Source: Lactobacillus sp. (GTDB taxonomy: Bacteria; Bacillota; Bacilli; Lactobacillales; Lactobacillaceae). From it: DNA of 64,000 bases. Both the position numbers and the translations under genes were made by a program. The first letter of the stretch is position 1, and the number at the start of each line of letters is the position of its first letter. Below the pieces are notes generated by a model that saw nothing but the letters and a program-made list of their open reading frames with translations, ran no database searches and was not told the origin of the DNA. The stretch is taken from positions 1 through 64,000 of the forward strand of contig JAKVKU010000015.1 of the NCBI GenBank assembly GCA_022484695.1, written 5' to 3'. Positions 1 through 8,060 of the stretch are shown piece by piece.

Positions 1-126
1 CCACAAAACCCCTAAAAACCTGATTTTAAAGGGGTCTAGTTCAGTATTGTCAAATTCCAGAAATAGGGTGATAGTTGAGCCTCAACTTCTTTCATTTAGG
101 TCTTGACTTAATACCACAAGACTTTC

Positions 127-681
127 TTAGCGGATAAAAGTTAAATAGTAACAAACTGCTGCCACGGCCTGGCCGGCATGGATCGTCCCGTCTTTGACCC
201 CGGCGATAATATCTTCAAAGGCTACCAGGTTGGCGTTGACGAACTCGTCGTGATCAAAGTCCTGCTTACCCCGCTGATTAGGATTAATCGTCCCTAAAAC
301 CAAGGTATTGAACTCACTATTGAAGCCTTCGCTGGTGGTGACTTGGGTCATCTTTTGGGGATTGGTTAAGGTGTAGCCAGTCTCTTCTTTGACCTCCCGC
401 ACTGCGGCGGCTAAAGGCGTTTCCCCAGCATTGATCAACCCAGCGGGTAAGGAATAAGCCTCCCGGTTCACCCCCGCCCGGTACTCCACGTTCAATAGAG
501 CCTGGGTCTTGTCCGGGGTCAACGCCAAGACCACCACCGCATTCAAATGTTGCACCACGTCCCGTTCCACAGTCAAGCCGTCCGGGGTTTGAATTTCTTG
601 TTGACTCACGGAAAAAATGCGACCTTTAAAGACTTCTTGATTGGTTAAAATTTTGCCAGTTTTGGTTAATTTTGGCAGCAT
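127..681 (-). CDS. NUDIX hydrolase, ADP-ribose pyrophosphatase type
   Basis: A 184-residue NUDIX protein, probably hydrolysing ADP-ribose or a related nucleoside diphosphate derivative in the cytoplasm. The NUDIX box is complete in the middle of the protein (GLINAGETP then REVKEETGY, fitting GX5EX7REUXEEXGU). The N-terminal segment (residues about 15-50) matches the beta-strand region of NudF-like enzymes that dimerise. I chose the ATG at 681 because AAGG lies 6 nt upstream; an in-frame ATG at 711 has no ribosome binding site. The gene stands alone, convergent with nothing visible before the window edge. Exact substrate is inferred from family resemblance only. Confidence 0.85.
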   Translation of the reverse strand: MLPKLTKTGKILTNQEVFKGRIFSVSQQEIQTPDGLTVERDVVQHLNAVVVLALTPDKTQALLNVEYRAGVNREAYSLPAGLINAGETPLAAAVREVKEETGYTLTNPQKMTQVTTSEGFNSEFNTLVLGTINPNQRGKQDFDHDEFVNANLVAFEDIIAGVKDGTIHAGQAVAAVCYYLTFIR

Positions 682-763
682 AGTTGGCCTTCTTTCTGAA
701 TTGATGTCCATCTTCTATTATACGACAGCTGCCCCGCAATTGTGGGGTGGCTTTTGCAACCAT

Positions 764-796
764 AAAAAAAGCCCTAGAACCTGAACGTTCTAGAGC
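764..796 (-). terminator. Rho-independent terminator of the copper operon
   Basis: Stem GCCCTAGAAC / GTTCTAGAGC with a short loop, followed on the minus strand by seven T residues. It lies just after the stop codon of the copper ATPase gene. Confidence 0.8.
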
Positions 797-803
797 GCGA
801 GTT

Positions 804-2753
804 TTAAGCTATTGCTTTTTGGGTAACAGGTAGGCCTTTTTGGCGCTGGCCTAATTTGGTGGTGTTCAAAAGTAAGGAACTGGCCACCACGGATAGGGAA
901 CTTAAGGCCATCCCTAACCCGGCTAATTCCGGACTGAGGACCAGCCCCAAGGCCGCAAATACGCCGGCAGCCACGGGGATGCCTAAGGTGTTATAGATGA
1001 AGGCCCAAAACAGGTTCAAGCGAATCCGATTGAAGGTCTTCTTAGCCAGGGTCAAAGCCGTGACCACATCCATTAAGTCATTTTTGACCAAGACGATACC
1101 GCCGGACTCGATGGCAATATCTGTCCCTGAGCCCATGGCAATACCCACATCGGCGGTGGTCAAAGCTGGGGCGTCATTGATACCGTCCCCCACAAAAGCC
1201 ACTGGGGCGGTTTGTTGCAACTTGGCCACGGCAGCGGCCTTGTCCCCAGGTAATACGTCCGCGATCACTTCATCAATGCCCACTTGGTCGGCCACCGCTT
1301 GGGCCACCCGCTGGTTGTCCCCGGTGAGCATCACTGTCCGCAGGCCCTGTTGTTTCAAGGCCGCCATGGCAGTCGCCGAACTAGCTTTAGGGGCATCTTG
1401 AATGGCAATCAGGCCAATGGCTTGACCGGCCACCCCTACGATCACCACAGTCTTGGCGGCCTGTTGCAGGTCGGCCATGGCTTGGGCCAGTTTAGGTGCC
1501 AAAGGCGTGGTCAATAGTTTGGCATTGCCAATAAAGGCAGCTTGACCCTTAACTTGGCCGGTGACCCCTTGACCAGCCACGGCTTGAAAGTCCCGGACTG
1601 GTTCAATGGCAATCTTGGCGGCCTTGGCTTTGGCTAAAACAGCGGCAGCTAAAGGATGTTCCGAAGCTGCTTCCAGGCTGGCGGCATTTTGCAAAACCGC
1701 CTGGGCATCCCCCACAATATCGGTCACTTTAGGTTGCCCCTCGGTGATGGTCCCGGTTTTATCAAAGACGATGGTCTTCACGGTATTGGCCGCTTCTAAG
1801 ACTTCGCCGTTTTTGATCAAAATCCCTAATTTTGCACTGCGGCCAGTCCCCACCATCAAAGCCGTAGGGGTGGCGATACCTAGGGCACAAGGGCAGGCAA
1901 TGATCACCACTGACACGGCGAATAGCAACGCCGTGACGGCACTGGCCCCTAGGAAAACATACCAGATGGCAAAGGTGGCAATAGCCGCGATCAAGACCAC
2001 GGGCACGAAGATATCGGCAATTTTGTCCACGGTCTTTTGAATGGGGGCGTGGCTGGTCTGGGCCTTTTTCACCATTTCCACAATTTGGGCCAAGAGGGTA
2101 TCGTCCCCCACTTTGCTGGCCTTAAACAAGAAACTCCCCTGGCTGTTCATGGTGGCGCCAATGACCTTGTCCCCAGTCTTTTTCAAAACGGGCATACTTT
2201 CGCCGGTGACCATGGACTCGTCCACCGTGGAACTGCCCTCAATGATCTCACCGTCCACGGCAATCTTTTGCCCCGGCCGGACCCGGATCACGTCTCCCAC
2301 TTGAACTTCCGCTAAGGGAATGCGAACACTTTGGCCATGGCGGATCACTTCGGCGTCTTTGGCCTGTAAGTCCACCAATTTTTCCACGGCACTGGAAGCG
2401 CTGGCCTTCATGCGTGTTTCTAAGTACTGCCCTAGTAAAATGAAGGTGATGACAAAGGCAGCACTTTCAAAGAACACGGCCCGCTTGGTAAGCAGGGCGT
2501 AAACGGAATATAGATAAGCGGTGACCGTACCAATGGCCACTAGGGTATCCATGTTGGCGTGGTGATGGCGAAAACTGGCCCAGGCGCTTTGTAAAAAGGG
2601 CCAAGCGGCCACAGCCATGATGGCGCTGGTCAATCCAAACTGACTCCAAGCACCGCCGGGCAACATGAAGCCAAAGGGCATCCCCACCATATTTACCAAT
2701 AATGGTAAGGAAAAGACCAGGGCAAAAATGAAGCGATTGCGAACGCTCATCAT
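804..2753 (-). CDS. Copper-translocating P1B-type ATPase without N-terminal HMA domain
   Basis: A 649-residue P-type ATPase that should export copper across the cytoplasmic membrane. Visible motifs in order: actuator loop TGES, CPC in the metal-binding membrane helix ([13 protein letters not shown]), phosphorylation site DKTGTITEG, and hinge GDGINDAP. The protein begins directly with the first membrane helices; the usual N-terminal CxxC heavy-metal-associated domain is absent. The start ATG overlaps the stop of the upstream cupredoxin gene (ATGA), so translation is probably coupled. Copper operators lie upstream of the operon. The cupredoxins may take over copper delivery, which is an inference. 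A CopB-like or CopA-like label cannot be settled from sequence alone. Confidence 0.93.
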   Translation of the reverse strand: MMSVRNRFIFALVFSLPLLVNMVGMPFGFMLPGGAWSQFGLTSAIMAVAAWPFLQSAWASFRHHHANMDTLVAIGTVTAYLYSVYALLTKRAVFFESAAFVITFILLGQYLETRMKASASSAVEKLVDLQAKDAEVIRHGQSVRIPLAEVQVGDVIRVRPGQKIAVDGEIIEGSSTVDESMVTGESMPVLKKTGDKVIGATMNSQGSFLFKASKVGDDTLLAQIVEMVKKAQTSHAPIQKTVDKIADIFVPVVLIAAIATFAIWYVFLGASAVTALLFAVSVVIIACPCALGIATPTALMVGTGRSAKLGILIKNGEVLEAANTVKTIVFDKTGTITEGQPKVTDIVGDAQAVLQNAASLEAASEHPLAAAVLAKAKAAKIAIEPVRDFQAVAGQGVTGQVKGQAAFIGNAKLLTTPLAPKLAQAMADLQQAAKTVVIVGVAGQAIGLIAIQDAPKASSATAMAALKQQGLRTVMLTGDNQRVAQAVADQVGIDEVIADVLPGDKAAAVAKLQQTAPVAFVGDGINDAPALTTADVGIAMGSGTDIAIESGGIVLVKNDLMDVVTALTLAKKTFNRIRLNLFWAFIYNTLGIPVAAGVFAALGLVLSPELAGLGMALSSLSVVASSLLLNTTKLGQRQKGLPVTQKAIA

Positions 2754-3016
2754 TTGATCACAACCTTACCGTGGACCATATCCATGCCACAACTGAAGCT
2801 ATAGGTTCCGGGTTTGCTTGTATCAATGGCAAAGCTTTGGACTTCATTTAAAGGCAAGTCAGCTTTGAAATGGAAATCCTGGGACTGGACTTGATCTAAG
2901 CAACCCACGTCACTGATGCGCTTGAAGTTGAGTTGGGCGGGGATGCCTTGTTTCAAGGTGATGGTTGCGGGTTGATAGCCGCCGTTGACGATGATTTCTG
3001 TTTGTTGTTTGGTCAT
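2750..3016 (-). CDS. Small soluble cupredoxin-domain protein
   Basis: An 88-residue protein of the Cupredoxin_1 type with no signal peptide, so probably cytoplasmic. Likely metal ligands are the Cys in VGCLDQ (about residue 39) and the C-terminal cluster CGMDMVHG, where Cys, Met and His can bind Cu(I). It is about 50% similar by eye to the membrane-anchored cupredoxin encoded just upstream. It overlaps the ATPase gene by 4 nt. The strong GGAGG site precedes the ATG at 3016. The likely role is copper binding and hand-over to the ATPase in place of a CopZ chaperone; that role is inferred from context. Confidence 0.85.
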   Translation of the reverse strand: MTKQQTEIIVNGGYQPATITLKQGIPAQLNFKRISDVGCLDQVQSQDFHFKADLPLNEVQSFAIDTSKPGTYSFSCGMDMVHGKVVIK

Positions 3017-3064
3017 GATATAAAACCTCCATTGTGATGTTGTGTCTTTATTGGATAGTGACGT

Positions 3065-3436
3065 TTATTTAATAATTAATTGGCCATGAAACATATTCAT
3101 GCCACAGGCAAATTCATAATTGCCGGGCTTGGTGGTGTCAATGGCAATGGTATGGGCCTGATCTTGGGGTAAGAAATCATTGATCCCCATGTCCGGAAAG
3201 ACCACGTGATCCAAACAAGTGGATGGATCTTTGCGCAAAAAGGTCAGCTTGGCTGGCACACCTTGCTTTAAGACCACGGTTTCGGGGGAATAACCCCCAC
3301 TGACGACGACTTCCGCGGCTTGGGTCGCATTTTGAACTTTGGCGGTGGTCGTAGCGGTGGTATGTTTACCAAAGAACCACCAGACAATAAAGCCAATCAA
3401 GCCCACAGCGCCAAGCAATACCATAATTTGTGTCAT
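3065..3436 (-). CDS. Membrane-anchored cupredoxin-domain protein
   Basis: A 123-residue protein with one N-terminal membrane helix (MTQIMVLLGAVGLIGFIVWW) followed by a cupredoxin domain. Putative copper ligands are CLDH and the terminal CGMNMFHG. The topology cannot be decided, but a cupredoxin outside the membrane is plausible. I placed the start at the ATG at 3436 because AGGAGG lies just upstream; a longer frame to 3490 would run through the copper operator. It is first in an operon with the soluble cupredoxin and the copper ATPase, controlled by two copper boxes. Confidence 0.85.
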   Translation of the reverse strand: MTQIMVLLGAVGLIGFIVWWFFGKHTTATTTAKVQNATQAAEVVVSGGYSPETVVLKQGVPAKLTFLRKDPSTCLDHVVFPDMGINDFLPQDQAHTIAIDTTKPGNYEFACGMNMFHGQLIIK

Positions 3437-3450
3437 AATTTGCCTCCTAC

Positions 3451-3466
3451 GTTTACATTTGTAAAC
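3451..3466. promoter_or_regulatory. CopY-type copper operator 1
   Basis: Perfect palindrome GTTTACATTTGTAAAC containing TACA-N2-TGTA, the known CopY operator core. It lies between the promoter and the ribosome binding site of the anchored cupredoxin gene. Confidence 0.85.
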
Positions 3467-3476
3467 CAAAATAATT

Positions 3477-3507
3477 ATCGTACACCTCATCGTTTACATT
3501 TGTCAAC
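3477..3507 (-). promoter_or_regulatory. Copper operon promoter with CopY-type operator 2
   Basis: Minus-strand -35 TTGACA (3501-3506) and -10 TACGAT (3477-3482) are 18 bp apart. The -35 is embedded in a second copper box, TACATTTGTC at 3495-3504, one base off the consensus. Repressor binding would block polymerase. No copY gene is in the window. Confidence 0.7.
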
Positions 3508-3536
3508 GCTAAAATCTTATTTAAATTTGGGGATGC

Positions 3537-3581
3537 AAAAAGCGCCGCCAATACACCATCTCGGTGTGATTTGGCAGCGCT
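3537..3581 (-). terminator. Terminator after the small-peptide operon
   Basis: Stem AGCGCTGCCAAATCACACC paired with the matching arm ending GGCGGCGCT, followed on the minus strand by TTTTT. It separates the bacteriocin-regulated small-gene operon from the copper operon. Confidence 0.75.
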
Positions 3582-3640
3582 AATGTGGCTTACTGGTTTG
3601 ATAAAGCAGCCATTGATTGACACATGTTCTGTTAGTCAAG

Positions 3641-3835
3641 TCAGAGATTGTTAGACTTGCGCTTGTTCTTGTAGGAATGCATTATCAGGACACCATTGGC
3701 GACGATGCCCAGTAGCAAAACTACGTAAAAGGGGATGTTGTAGTTTTGATCAGTGAACATAGGCAAAACCAGCATTATCAAAAAAATAACATTGGTGACA
3801 CTAGCCCAGCGATACACAATTTTCTTATCTACCAT
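3641..3835 (-). CDS. Small two-helix membrane protein of the LytTR-regulated operon
   Basis: A 64-residue protein of unknown function with two predicted membrane helices (about residues 13-30 and 38-55) and a basic C-terminus ending KNKRKS. The ATG at 3835 follows a GGGGGGAAG site. It is the last of five tiny genes read leftwards from a LytTR box at 4760-4789. Small membrane proteins in such operons are often dedicated immunity factors, but no family assignment is possible here. Confidence 0.6.
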   Translation of the reverse strand: MVDKKIVYRWASVTNVIFLIMLVLPMFTDQNYNIPFYVVLLLGIVANGVLIMHSYKNKRKSNNL

Positions 3836-3882
3836 GTCATCTTCCCCCCCTAGATTAAGGTTTAAGCAATGCCAACTGTAAA

Positions 3883-4086
3883 TTACGAATTCCCTTTTCT
3901 GAGTTGATACAGTTTGAAGCAACTCAACCCGAAAAGTACCGCTAATATACTGCCGCCAATAATCAAAGCGGCCAGCTTCAGCGGATTCGTGGGAATATGG
4001 AAATTTAGACCGTACATAAAACCCAGGAATAACGGAAACAATATACCGGCTCTATACCGATTTTCAATAGCATGTTTATTGGCCAT
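3883..4086 (-). CDS. Small two-helix membrane protein of the LytTR-regulated operon
   Basis: A 67-residue protein with a basic N-terminus and two predicted helices (about residues 14-30 and 38-58), ending KLYQLRKGNS. GAGG lies 8 nt before the ATG at 4086. It is fourth in the five-gene leftward operon. I do not recognise the family. A role in immunity or peptide handling is only suggested by the bacteriocin-type promoter. Confidence 0.6.
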   Translation of the reverse strand: MANKHAIENRYRAGILFPLFLGFMYGLNFHIPTNPLKLAALIIGGSILAVLFGLSCFKLYQLRKGNS

Positions 4087-4175
4087 GAGCGCTACCTCAC
4101 TTTCTTAAAGATTCCAAGAAGTTTACAAGGCTTACACACGACTACAGGGTACCTTGACATCAATCGTATGCTTGG

Positions 4176-4277
4176 TTATTTAGGTGCCCCATAAATTAGA
4201 TTTAAAAAGAATTCCATCCAACCACGAAATAAAACATAGACCATACTTGGTTTCTTCTTGCTTTTTTTGTCTTTCAT
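4176..4277 (-). CDS. 33-residue cationic peptide ORF
   Basis: A short ORF with AAGG placed 8 nt before its ATG. The peptide starts with a very basic stretch (MKDKKSKKKPSM) and continues with an aromatic, hydrophobic half (VLFRGWMEFFLNLIYG). There is no double-glycine leader. It lies inside the operon driven by the LytTR box at 4760-4789, between a 60-residue and a 67-residue membrane protein. A leaderless bacteriocin-like or small membrane-active peptide is possible, but this is inference from size, charge and context. Confidence 0.4.
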   Translation of the reverse strand: MKDKKSKKKPSMVYVLFRGWMEFFLNLIYGAPK

Positions 4278-4344
4278 CTGTTACGCCTTCTTACTCGCTA
4301 TGCCAGACACCAAGGGTTCATTTTTACAGGGCTTTGTCCAAATA

Positions 4345-4527
4345 TCATTTAGTAAGGCCGTCCCAAAGCAAATCATAAATAACTAAAAATGCAGCAAGGG
4401 CACTGGCTAACTTCAACTGTTTTTGCGCAGCCTTATTCTTCTTAATCGCCAAATTAATCAAACCAATGCTTAAAATGAGTACTGGGAAACCGATAAGTTT
4501 TAAAATTGATTGCATTAATAAATTCAT
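4345..4527 (-). CDS. Small two-helix membrane protein of the LytTR-regulated operon
   Basis: A 60-residue protein with two hydrophobic segments (about residues 9-27 and 40-54) separated by a lysine-rich loop (KKNKAAQKQLK). The start may be the ATG at 4527 or, with better spacing to AAGGA, the ATG at 4515. It follows the 38-residue ORF by about 50 nt. I do not recognise the family. Its size and topology resemble small bacteriocin immunity or accessory proteins, which is only a suggestion. Confidence 0.55.
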   Translation of the reverse strand: MNLLMQSILKLIGFPVLILSIGLINLAIKKNKAAQKQLKLASALAAFLVIYDLLWDGLTK

Positions 4528-4575
4528 CCTTAATTTTCTGCCATTAAACTTATAAGAATTGTCGTCACAGCGTTG

Positions 4576-4692
4576 TTACTTCAAGCTATTCAGCCCCACC
4601 ACAATGCCCCCTAGAGAACTAACTGCAAAAGCAAATGGGATAATGAACCAAACACCGTATGCCTGCCAAGTTTCAGTGAGTTTTTCTTTCAC
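4576..4692 (-). CDS. 38-residue hydrophobic peptide, first gene after a LytTR box
   Basis: GTG start at 4692 preceded by GAGGGAG at 6 nt. The peptide is amphipathic at the N-terminus (MKEKLTETWQAYGVW) and then has one membrane-spanning segment rich in Ile, Phe, Val and Gly (IIPFAFAVSSLGGIVVG). It is the first gene downstream of the best-formed LytTR box and -10 in the island. The internal GG sits too near the C-terminus to be a normal double-glycine leader. Function unknown; a bacteriocin-related membrane peptide is possible. Confidence 0.45.
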   Translation of the reverse strand: MKEKLTETWQAYGVWFIIPFAFAVSSLGGIVVGLNSLK

Positions 4693-4722
4693 AAAGACTC
4701 CCTCAATTCTTGGTTCATGCCT

Positions 4723-4789
4723 ATTATAATATGGAATTGCCCTATGTAGTGAATATTTTATTTAACGTATGATTTTTTGGAATAAACGC
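4723..4789 (-). promoter_or_regulatory. LytTR box A with promoter
   Basis: Minus-strand direct repeats GCGTTTATT (4781-4789) and ACGTTAAAT (4760-4768) start 21 bp apart. A perfect TATAAT (4723-4728) lies 31 bp beyond the second repeat. This geometry matches the binding sites of AgrA/PlnC-type response regulators. It should drive the leftward operon 4692 to 3641. Confidence 0.8.
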
Positions 4790-4856
4790 GGAATTTAAAG
4801 TGACCCGGGCCTGGTAATTAAGAACCACGAAAATGAAAGTACAATTTGGCCCGCTT

Positions 4857-5507
4857 TTATAAAAAATTAAGCCCAGTTGCAATCAAATTATACGCGATGT
4901 GAGACATGATACTGGTCTTTATATCTGCAAATTTTCGATTCATCAAGCTTAAGCCAATTGAATCAATGGCTAATAAAGGCACTTTCACAAAATCTAGGCC
5001 ATGGGCAATCGCAAAACAAATAGCCACGAGTATAATAGCAGGATAAAAGCCCATTAACTTTTGAAAATATGACGTCAGTACCCCTCTAAATCCCAGTTCT
5101 TCTAGAATCGGTCCTGTGACACAAAGCACCGTAATGTTGACCCACTTTAACGGCGAGTTCATCAATTGATAGGCTTGATCTAACTTCACACTGGTTTGAT
5201 TATGCCTAATAAAATCAAGTGGCAAATTTTCAATAATTACCGTCAGGCCAATGACGATGACTGCCCATAAAACAGCATAGCCGACCTGTCTTTTAAAATT
5301 AGGAAATGAAAATGTTGGTGTTGCTTTAGTTAAAAATCGATTGATGGCAATCAAAATCACCCCGAACAAAAGGCTTTCGCCAATTAATAGGAGCCACGAT
5401 AATTTCGGATCCGTTGTAAAATACCCAAGCCAAGAACTACCGCTGACCAAGAAAATAAATGGCAGAAACATAACGAGTCCGCCTATCACCCAGGCTATTT
5501 TCTTCAT
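4857..5507 (-). CDS. CPBP family intramembrane metalloprotease
   Basis: A 216-residue membrane protein of the CPBP (Abi) family, common in bacteriocin loci where members such as PlnI-type proteins contribute to self-immunity. The catalytic pattern is intact: EE(136-137)xxxR141, H169 in FAIAH, and H203/N207 in SHIAYN. About six hydrophobic segments are visible. GGAGG precedes the ATG at 5507. No LytTR box was found in front of it. The target peptide or protein is unknown. Confidence 0.85.
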   Translation of the reverse strand: MKKIAWVIGGLVMFLPFIFLVSGSSWLGYFTTDPKLSWLLLIGESLLFGVILIAINRFLTKATPTFSFPNFKRQVGYAVLWAVIVIGLTVIIENLPLDFIRHNQTSVKLDQAYQLMNSPLKWVNITVLCVTGPILEELGFRGVLTSYFQKLMGFYPAIILVAICFAIAHGLDFVKVPLLAIDSIGLSLMNRKFADIKTSIMSHIAYNLIATGLNFL

Positions 5508-5741
5508 ATATTACCTCCATGCGCGCGAAGCGTTATTTTTATTTTAAATTCGATTTATCTTAATCTATGTATTGAAATTAATATCCTTAAATTCTGCACA
5601 AATTAACACCTAGATTTCTATCTAACTTTTCGATAATGCTTCAACCAGCCCCTCTGTCTTGATTCTTGGTATAATCGCATTATAAAGAGAACTTGTTATA
5701 TAGTGCACAAGTATCGCCACATACGAGGGGGTGCTGCTACA

Positions 5742-7076
5742 ATGAACTACTTTTCAAACCTTTTGAGCTATTTCTGGGATGCGACATTGATCATGATTCT
5801 TCTTAGTGGTTATTTTCAATTCGTTCAAAGACTGACCCTGCTCCGCTTTATTGGTTACTGTTTACCCATTGCACTTTTTACGGCCATGTTTACTTTTTAT
5901 CTTTCGGAATGGACTTACATTATAATCATCGGCTTCCAAGTTCTGGTAAATCTACGCAGGAAGATTCCAATAATATCGCTGGATACCATAATCTTACTGT
6001 CGATCGCTATTTTCTTGTTCATCTATGGGAATACTTTGGTACTGATAGAAAATAAACTGCGAACGTTCCTGATAAATGATAACTCCCAATTTATCCCACA
6101 AGTCTTTGGGATTGCCCTTGTGGCGGCTTTGGTACTCACTTTGATTATTGGGCTGATTTTGATAAGACATTATCGAACTACTATCCTCGAAAAAATCACG
6201 CAGTTAACTGCTGAATATAATGTCCGGAAAGCTGTGACCTTATTTTTAGCCACACTTTTATTTATCGAATCGGTAATTTCTATTGTAGCCGATACTCTAA
6301 AAATTCAACGGGCCTTCCAGGCTGTCATCATTATCTGCTTTGTACTCTTCGCCATCCTAACAGTAGCCCTAATGTACTATTTTATTATCAGCTATCAACA
6401 CAGTTTGCAAAGCAAACACGAAGCGGTCGAAAAGAAACAACAGACGGAATATCTTCATAAGCTCGAAGAAAATTACAATGAGTTACGGCGCTTTCGCCAT
6501 GATTATCAAAATATTTTGATTTCATTACAGGGGTATTTGCTAGCCGGCGATGTGGCCAAGAGTATCCAATATATCCAAGAAACGCTACAGGAAACCACGA
6601 CGGCCATTGGTCAAGAACACAAAGCGCTCATGGACTTGTCCAAGCTGGAAGTTCCAGGCATTCGCCAGCTCTTATTCGAAAAAATCAAACAAATGCTGAC
6701 TGCTAAAATTGCGGTCACTTTAGAAATTGCCCAGCTGATTAACACATTACCTGGCTCCCAAGTTGATTTGGCCCGTATCATTGGAGCCCTCATGGATAAT
6801 GCTTTGGAAGCTGCTCAAACAGCAGACAAGCCTGAAATCCATATTGCCATTATAAAATATGCCGATAATGCCTACGAATTCACTATCGAGAACACTTTGG
6901 CTAACCCTGAGATTGATATTGCTGAATTTTTCAATGCTGGCTATTCCACCAAGCAAAATCACAGCGGCCTGGGCTTAACAAACGTTAATGACTTGGTCCA
7001 TCATTCAGAAACATTCAGTCTGGAAGTAACCAAGCATTCTGACACCATTCGCTTTAGCTTGATGATGCAAGGTTAG
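5742..7076 (+). CDS. HPK10-type sensor histidine kinase of a peptide quorum-sensing system
   Basis: A 444-residue kinase of the AgrC/PlnB/ComD class that should sense an extracellular peptide and phosphorylate the LytTR regulator encoded at 8061. About six N-terminal membrane helices are followed by a coiled linker, the phospho-acceptor motif RRFRHDYQN (His about 253), an N-box (ALMDNALEAA) and a G-box (SGLGLTNV). The ATG at 5742 has GAGGGGG upstream; a longer frame begins at 5703 without a site. A promoter TTGATT-16-TATAAA is visible around 5665-5695. Unusually, the regulator gene is not adjacent: about 1 kb with opposite-strand genes lies between. Confidence 0.9.
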   Translation: MNYFSNLLSYFWDATLIMILLSGYFQFVQRLTLLRFIGYCLPIALFTAMFTFYLSEWTYIIIIGFQVLVNLRRKIPIISLDTIILLSIAIFLFIYGNTLVLIENKLRTFLINDNSQFIPQVFGIALVAALVLTLIIGLILIRHYRTTILEKITQLTAEYNVRKAVTLFLATLLFIESVISIVADTLKIQRAFQAVIIICFVLFAILTVALMYYFIISYQHSLQSKHEAVEKKQQTEYLHKLEENYNELRRFRHDYQNILISLQGYLLAGDVAKSIQYIQETLQETTTAIGQEHKALMDLSKLEVPGIRQLLFEKIKQMLTAKIAVTLEIAQLINTLPGSQVDLARIIGALMDNALEAAQTADKPEIHIAIIKYADNAYEFTIENTLANPEIDIAEFFNAGYSTKQNHSGLGLTNVNDLVHHSETFSLEVTKHSDTIRFSLMMQG

Positions 7077-7145
7077 ACCCACAGTATGCCTGTTATTATG
7101 GGTGTACTTTTATTTTCCCTAGTGGGTTTCAAGCCCATCTTGAAT

Positions 7146-7385
7146 TTATTTTAGTTTCTTAAATTCTCTAAAAACCCCAACACTCCCTAGCGTGGCAATA
7201 AAAATCGAAAAATAATTTAGATTAACGATTGTCATGTCTAAGCCCAGAAATAGAATTATAAAGTCCATCTCAATCGCTTGGAATTTATTGGAATTTCGTT
7301 TCACAGCGCGCACAAAAATTGTGACCATGCCAATCGTTGTTAACACCGCAATAAGTATTTTTAAACCACTATTTAGAATTGTCAC
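7146..7385 (-). CDS. Small hydrophobic membrane protein
   Basis: A 79-residue ORF starting with GTG at 7385, with two or three hydrophobic segments separated by a basic loop (RAVKRNSNKF). The ribosome binding site is weak (GGTGGGA). It lies between kinase and regulator genes on the opposite strand, downstream of the immunity gene at 7467 and perhaps cotranscribed with it. Function unknown. A 60-residue opposite-strand frame overlaps it but lacks any supporting feature. Confidence 0.45.
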   Translation of the reverse strand: MTILNSGLKILIAVLTTIGMVTIFVRAVKRNSNKFQAIEMDFIILFLGLDMTIVNLNYFSIFIATLGSVGVFREFKKLK

Positions 7386-7466
7386 CCTATCCCACCTAAC
7401 GTTAATTATTTACTAGCCGCGAGCACAATCCGAGCAATAAGCAACTGCTAATTTTTTCTATTTTGC

Positions 7467-7730
7467 TCAAAAACTAATCATGTCCCGACGCCCAAAACCC
7501 GGATATTGGCGCTCAAGTTCCACAAGAAAATCTAACATTTCAGCTGATAATTCTTGTTTGGCAGCAAGTCTTGATAACGCCGATGCCAGTTGAGTGGCAA
7601 CTTGCTGATCATATTTGCCATCAGCCAATGCCTGCTTTGCCTTTAAAAGCGGTGTGCACACATTATCAGCTAATGCCGGTGTCGCGATGAAAGTATCCAT
7701 TTTGTGCCATAATCGCACTGAAGCTTTCAT
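7467..7730 (-). CDS. Bacteriocin immunity protein (EntA_Immun-like)
   Basis: An 87-residue, mostly helical, soluble protein resembling the class IIa immunity family, which protects the cell by binding the bacteriocin-bound mannose PTS receptor. Features are a four-helix pattern (LADNVCTPLLKAKQAL, QLASALSRLA, AEMLDFLVELE) and an Arg/Phe-containing C-terminal tail (YPGFGRRDM). GGAGG lies 9 nt upstream of the ATG at 7730; the frame is open further to 7781. A LytTR box at 7826-7855 and a TACAAT -10 are directly upstream. Confidence 0.75.
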   Translation of the reverse strand: MKASVRLWHKMDTFIATPALADNVCTPLLKAKQALADGKYDQQVATQLASALSRLAAKQELSAEMLDFLVELERQYPGFGRRDMISF

Positions 7731-7788
7731 TATATAATCCTCCATTTTCAATAAATCCTGTTGATATGCCTGTTGAAACATACATCAT

Positions 7789-7855
7789 ATTGTAATATAA
7801 ATTCATTTAGTACAACATAGGAAATATTTAACGTGTGATTTTCAATCATAACCGT
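7789..7855 (-). promoter_or_regulatory. LytTR box B with promoter
   Basis: Minus-strand repeats ACGGTTATG (7847-7855) and ACGTTAAAT (7826-7834), 21 bp apart, with TACAAT at 7789-7794, 31 bp beyond. It drives the immunity gene at 7467-7730. The rest of the 7731-8060 gap holds the untyped upstream region of the regulator gene, including a repeated TTGTTATC at about 7914 and 7936. Confidence 0.75.
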
Positions 7856-8060
7856 TACTTCTTTTTAACAAGACGCCCATATGTTACCGTATTTTACATG
7901 AAATCACATTTTTTTGTTATCTTTTCGAAAAGTATTTGTTATCATGGTATTCAAAGCTCATCATGAAAAAGTAATGAAAGCTGAGATACCACGCTTTGTT
8001 GGGGAAAACAAGGGTAGGCCACCCACTTTAGCCTGATGATGCCAGAAACGGAGGACGTCA

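Noticed and set aside
6-36. Hairpin CCCCT / AGGGG near the window start as a terminator of the NUDIX gene
   Set aside because: The stem is short, the loop long, and no clear T-run follows in either direction.
997-2502. Several forward ORFs of 60-144 codons inside the copper ATPase gene
   Set aside because: All are antisense shadows of a gene with complete P-type ATPase motifs.
3914-4378. Forward ORFs of about 64 codons over the small-peptide operon
   Set aside because: They are shadows of the leftward genes, lack ribosome binding sites and have no coherent composition.
4576-4692. The GG in the 38-residue peptide as a double-glycine processing site
   Set aside because: It lies only nine residues from the C-terminus and the preceding residues are a membrane helix, not a leader.
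7944-8036. A 30-codon ORF before the response regulator as a possible inducer peptide
   Set aside because: It has no ribosome binding site and no double-glycine leader pattern; the sequence looks like untranslated leader.
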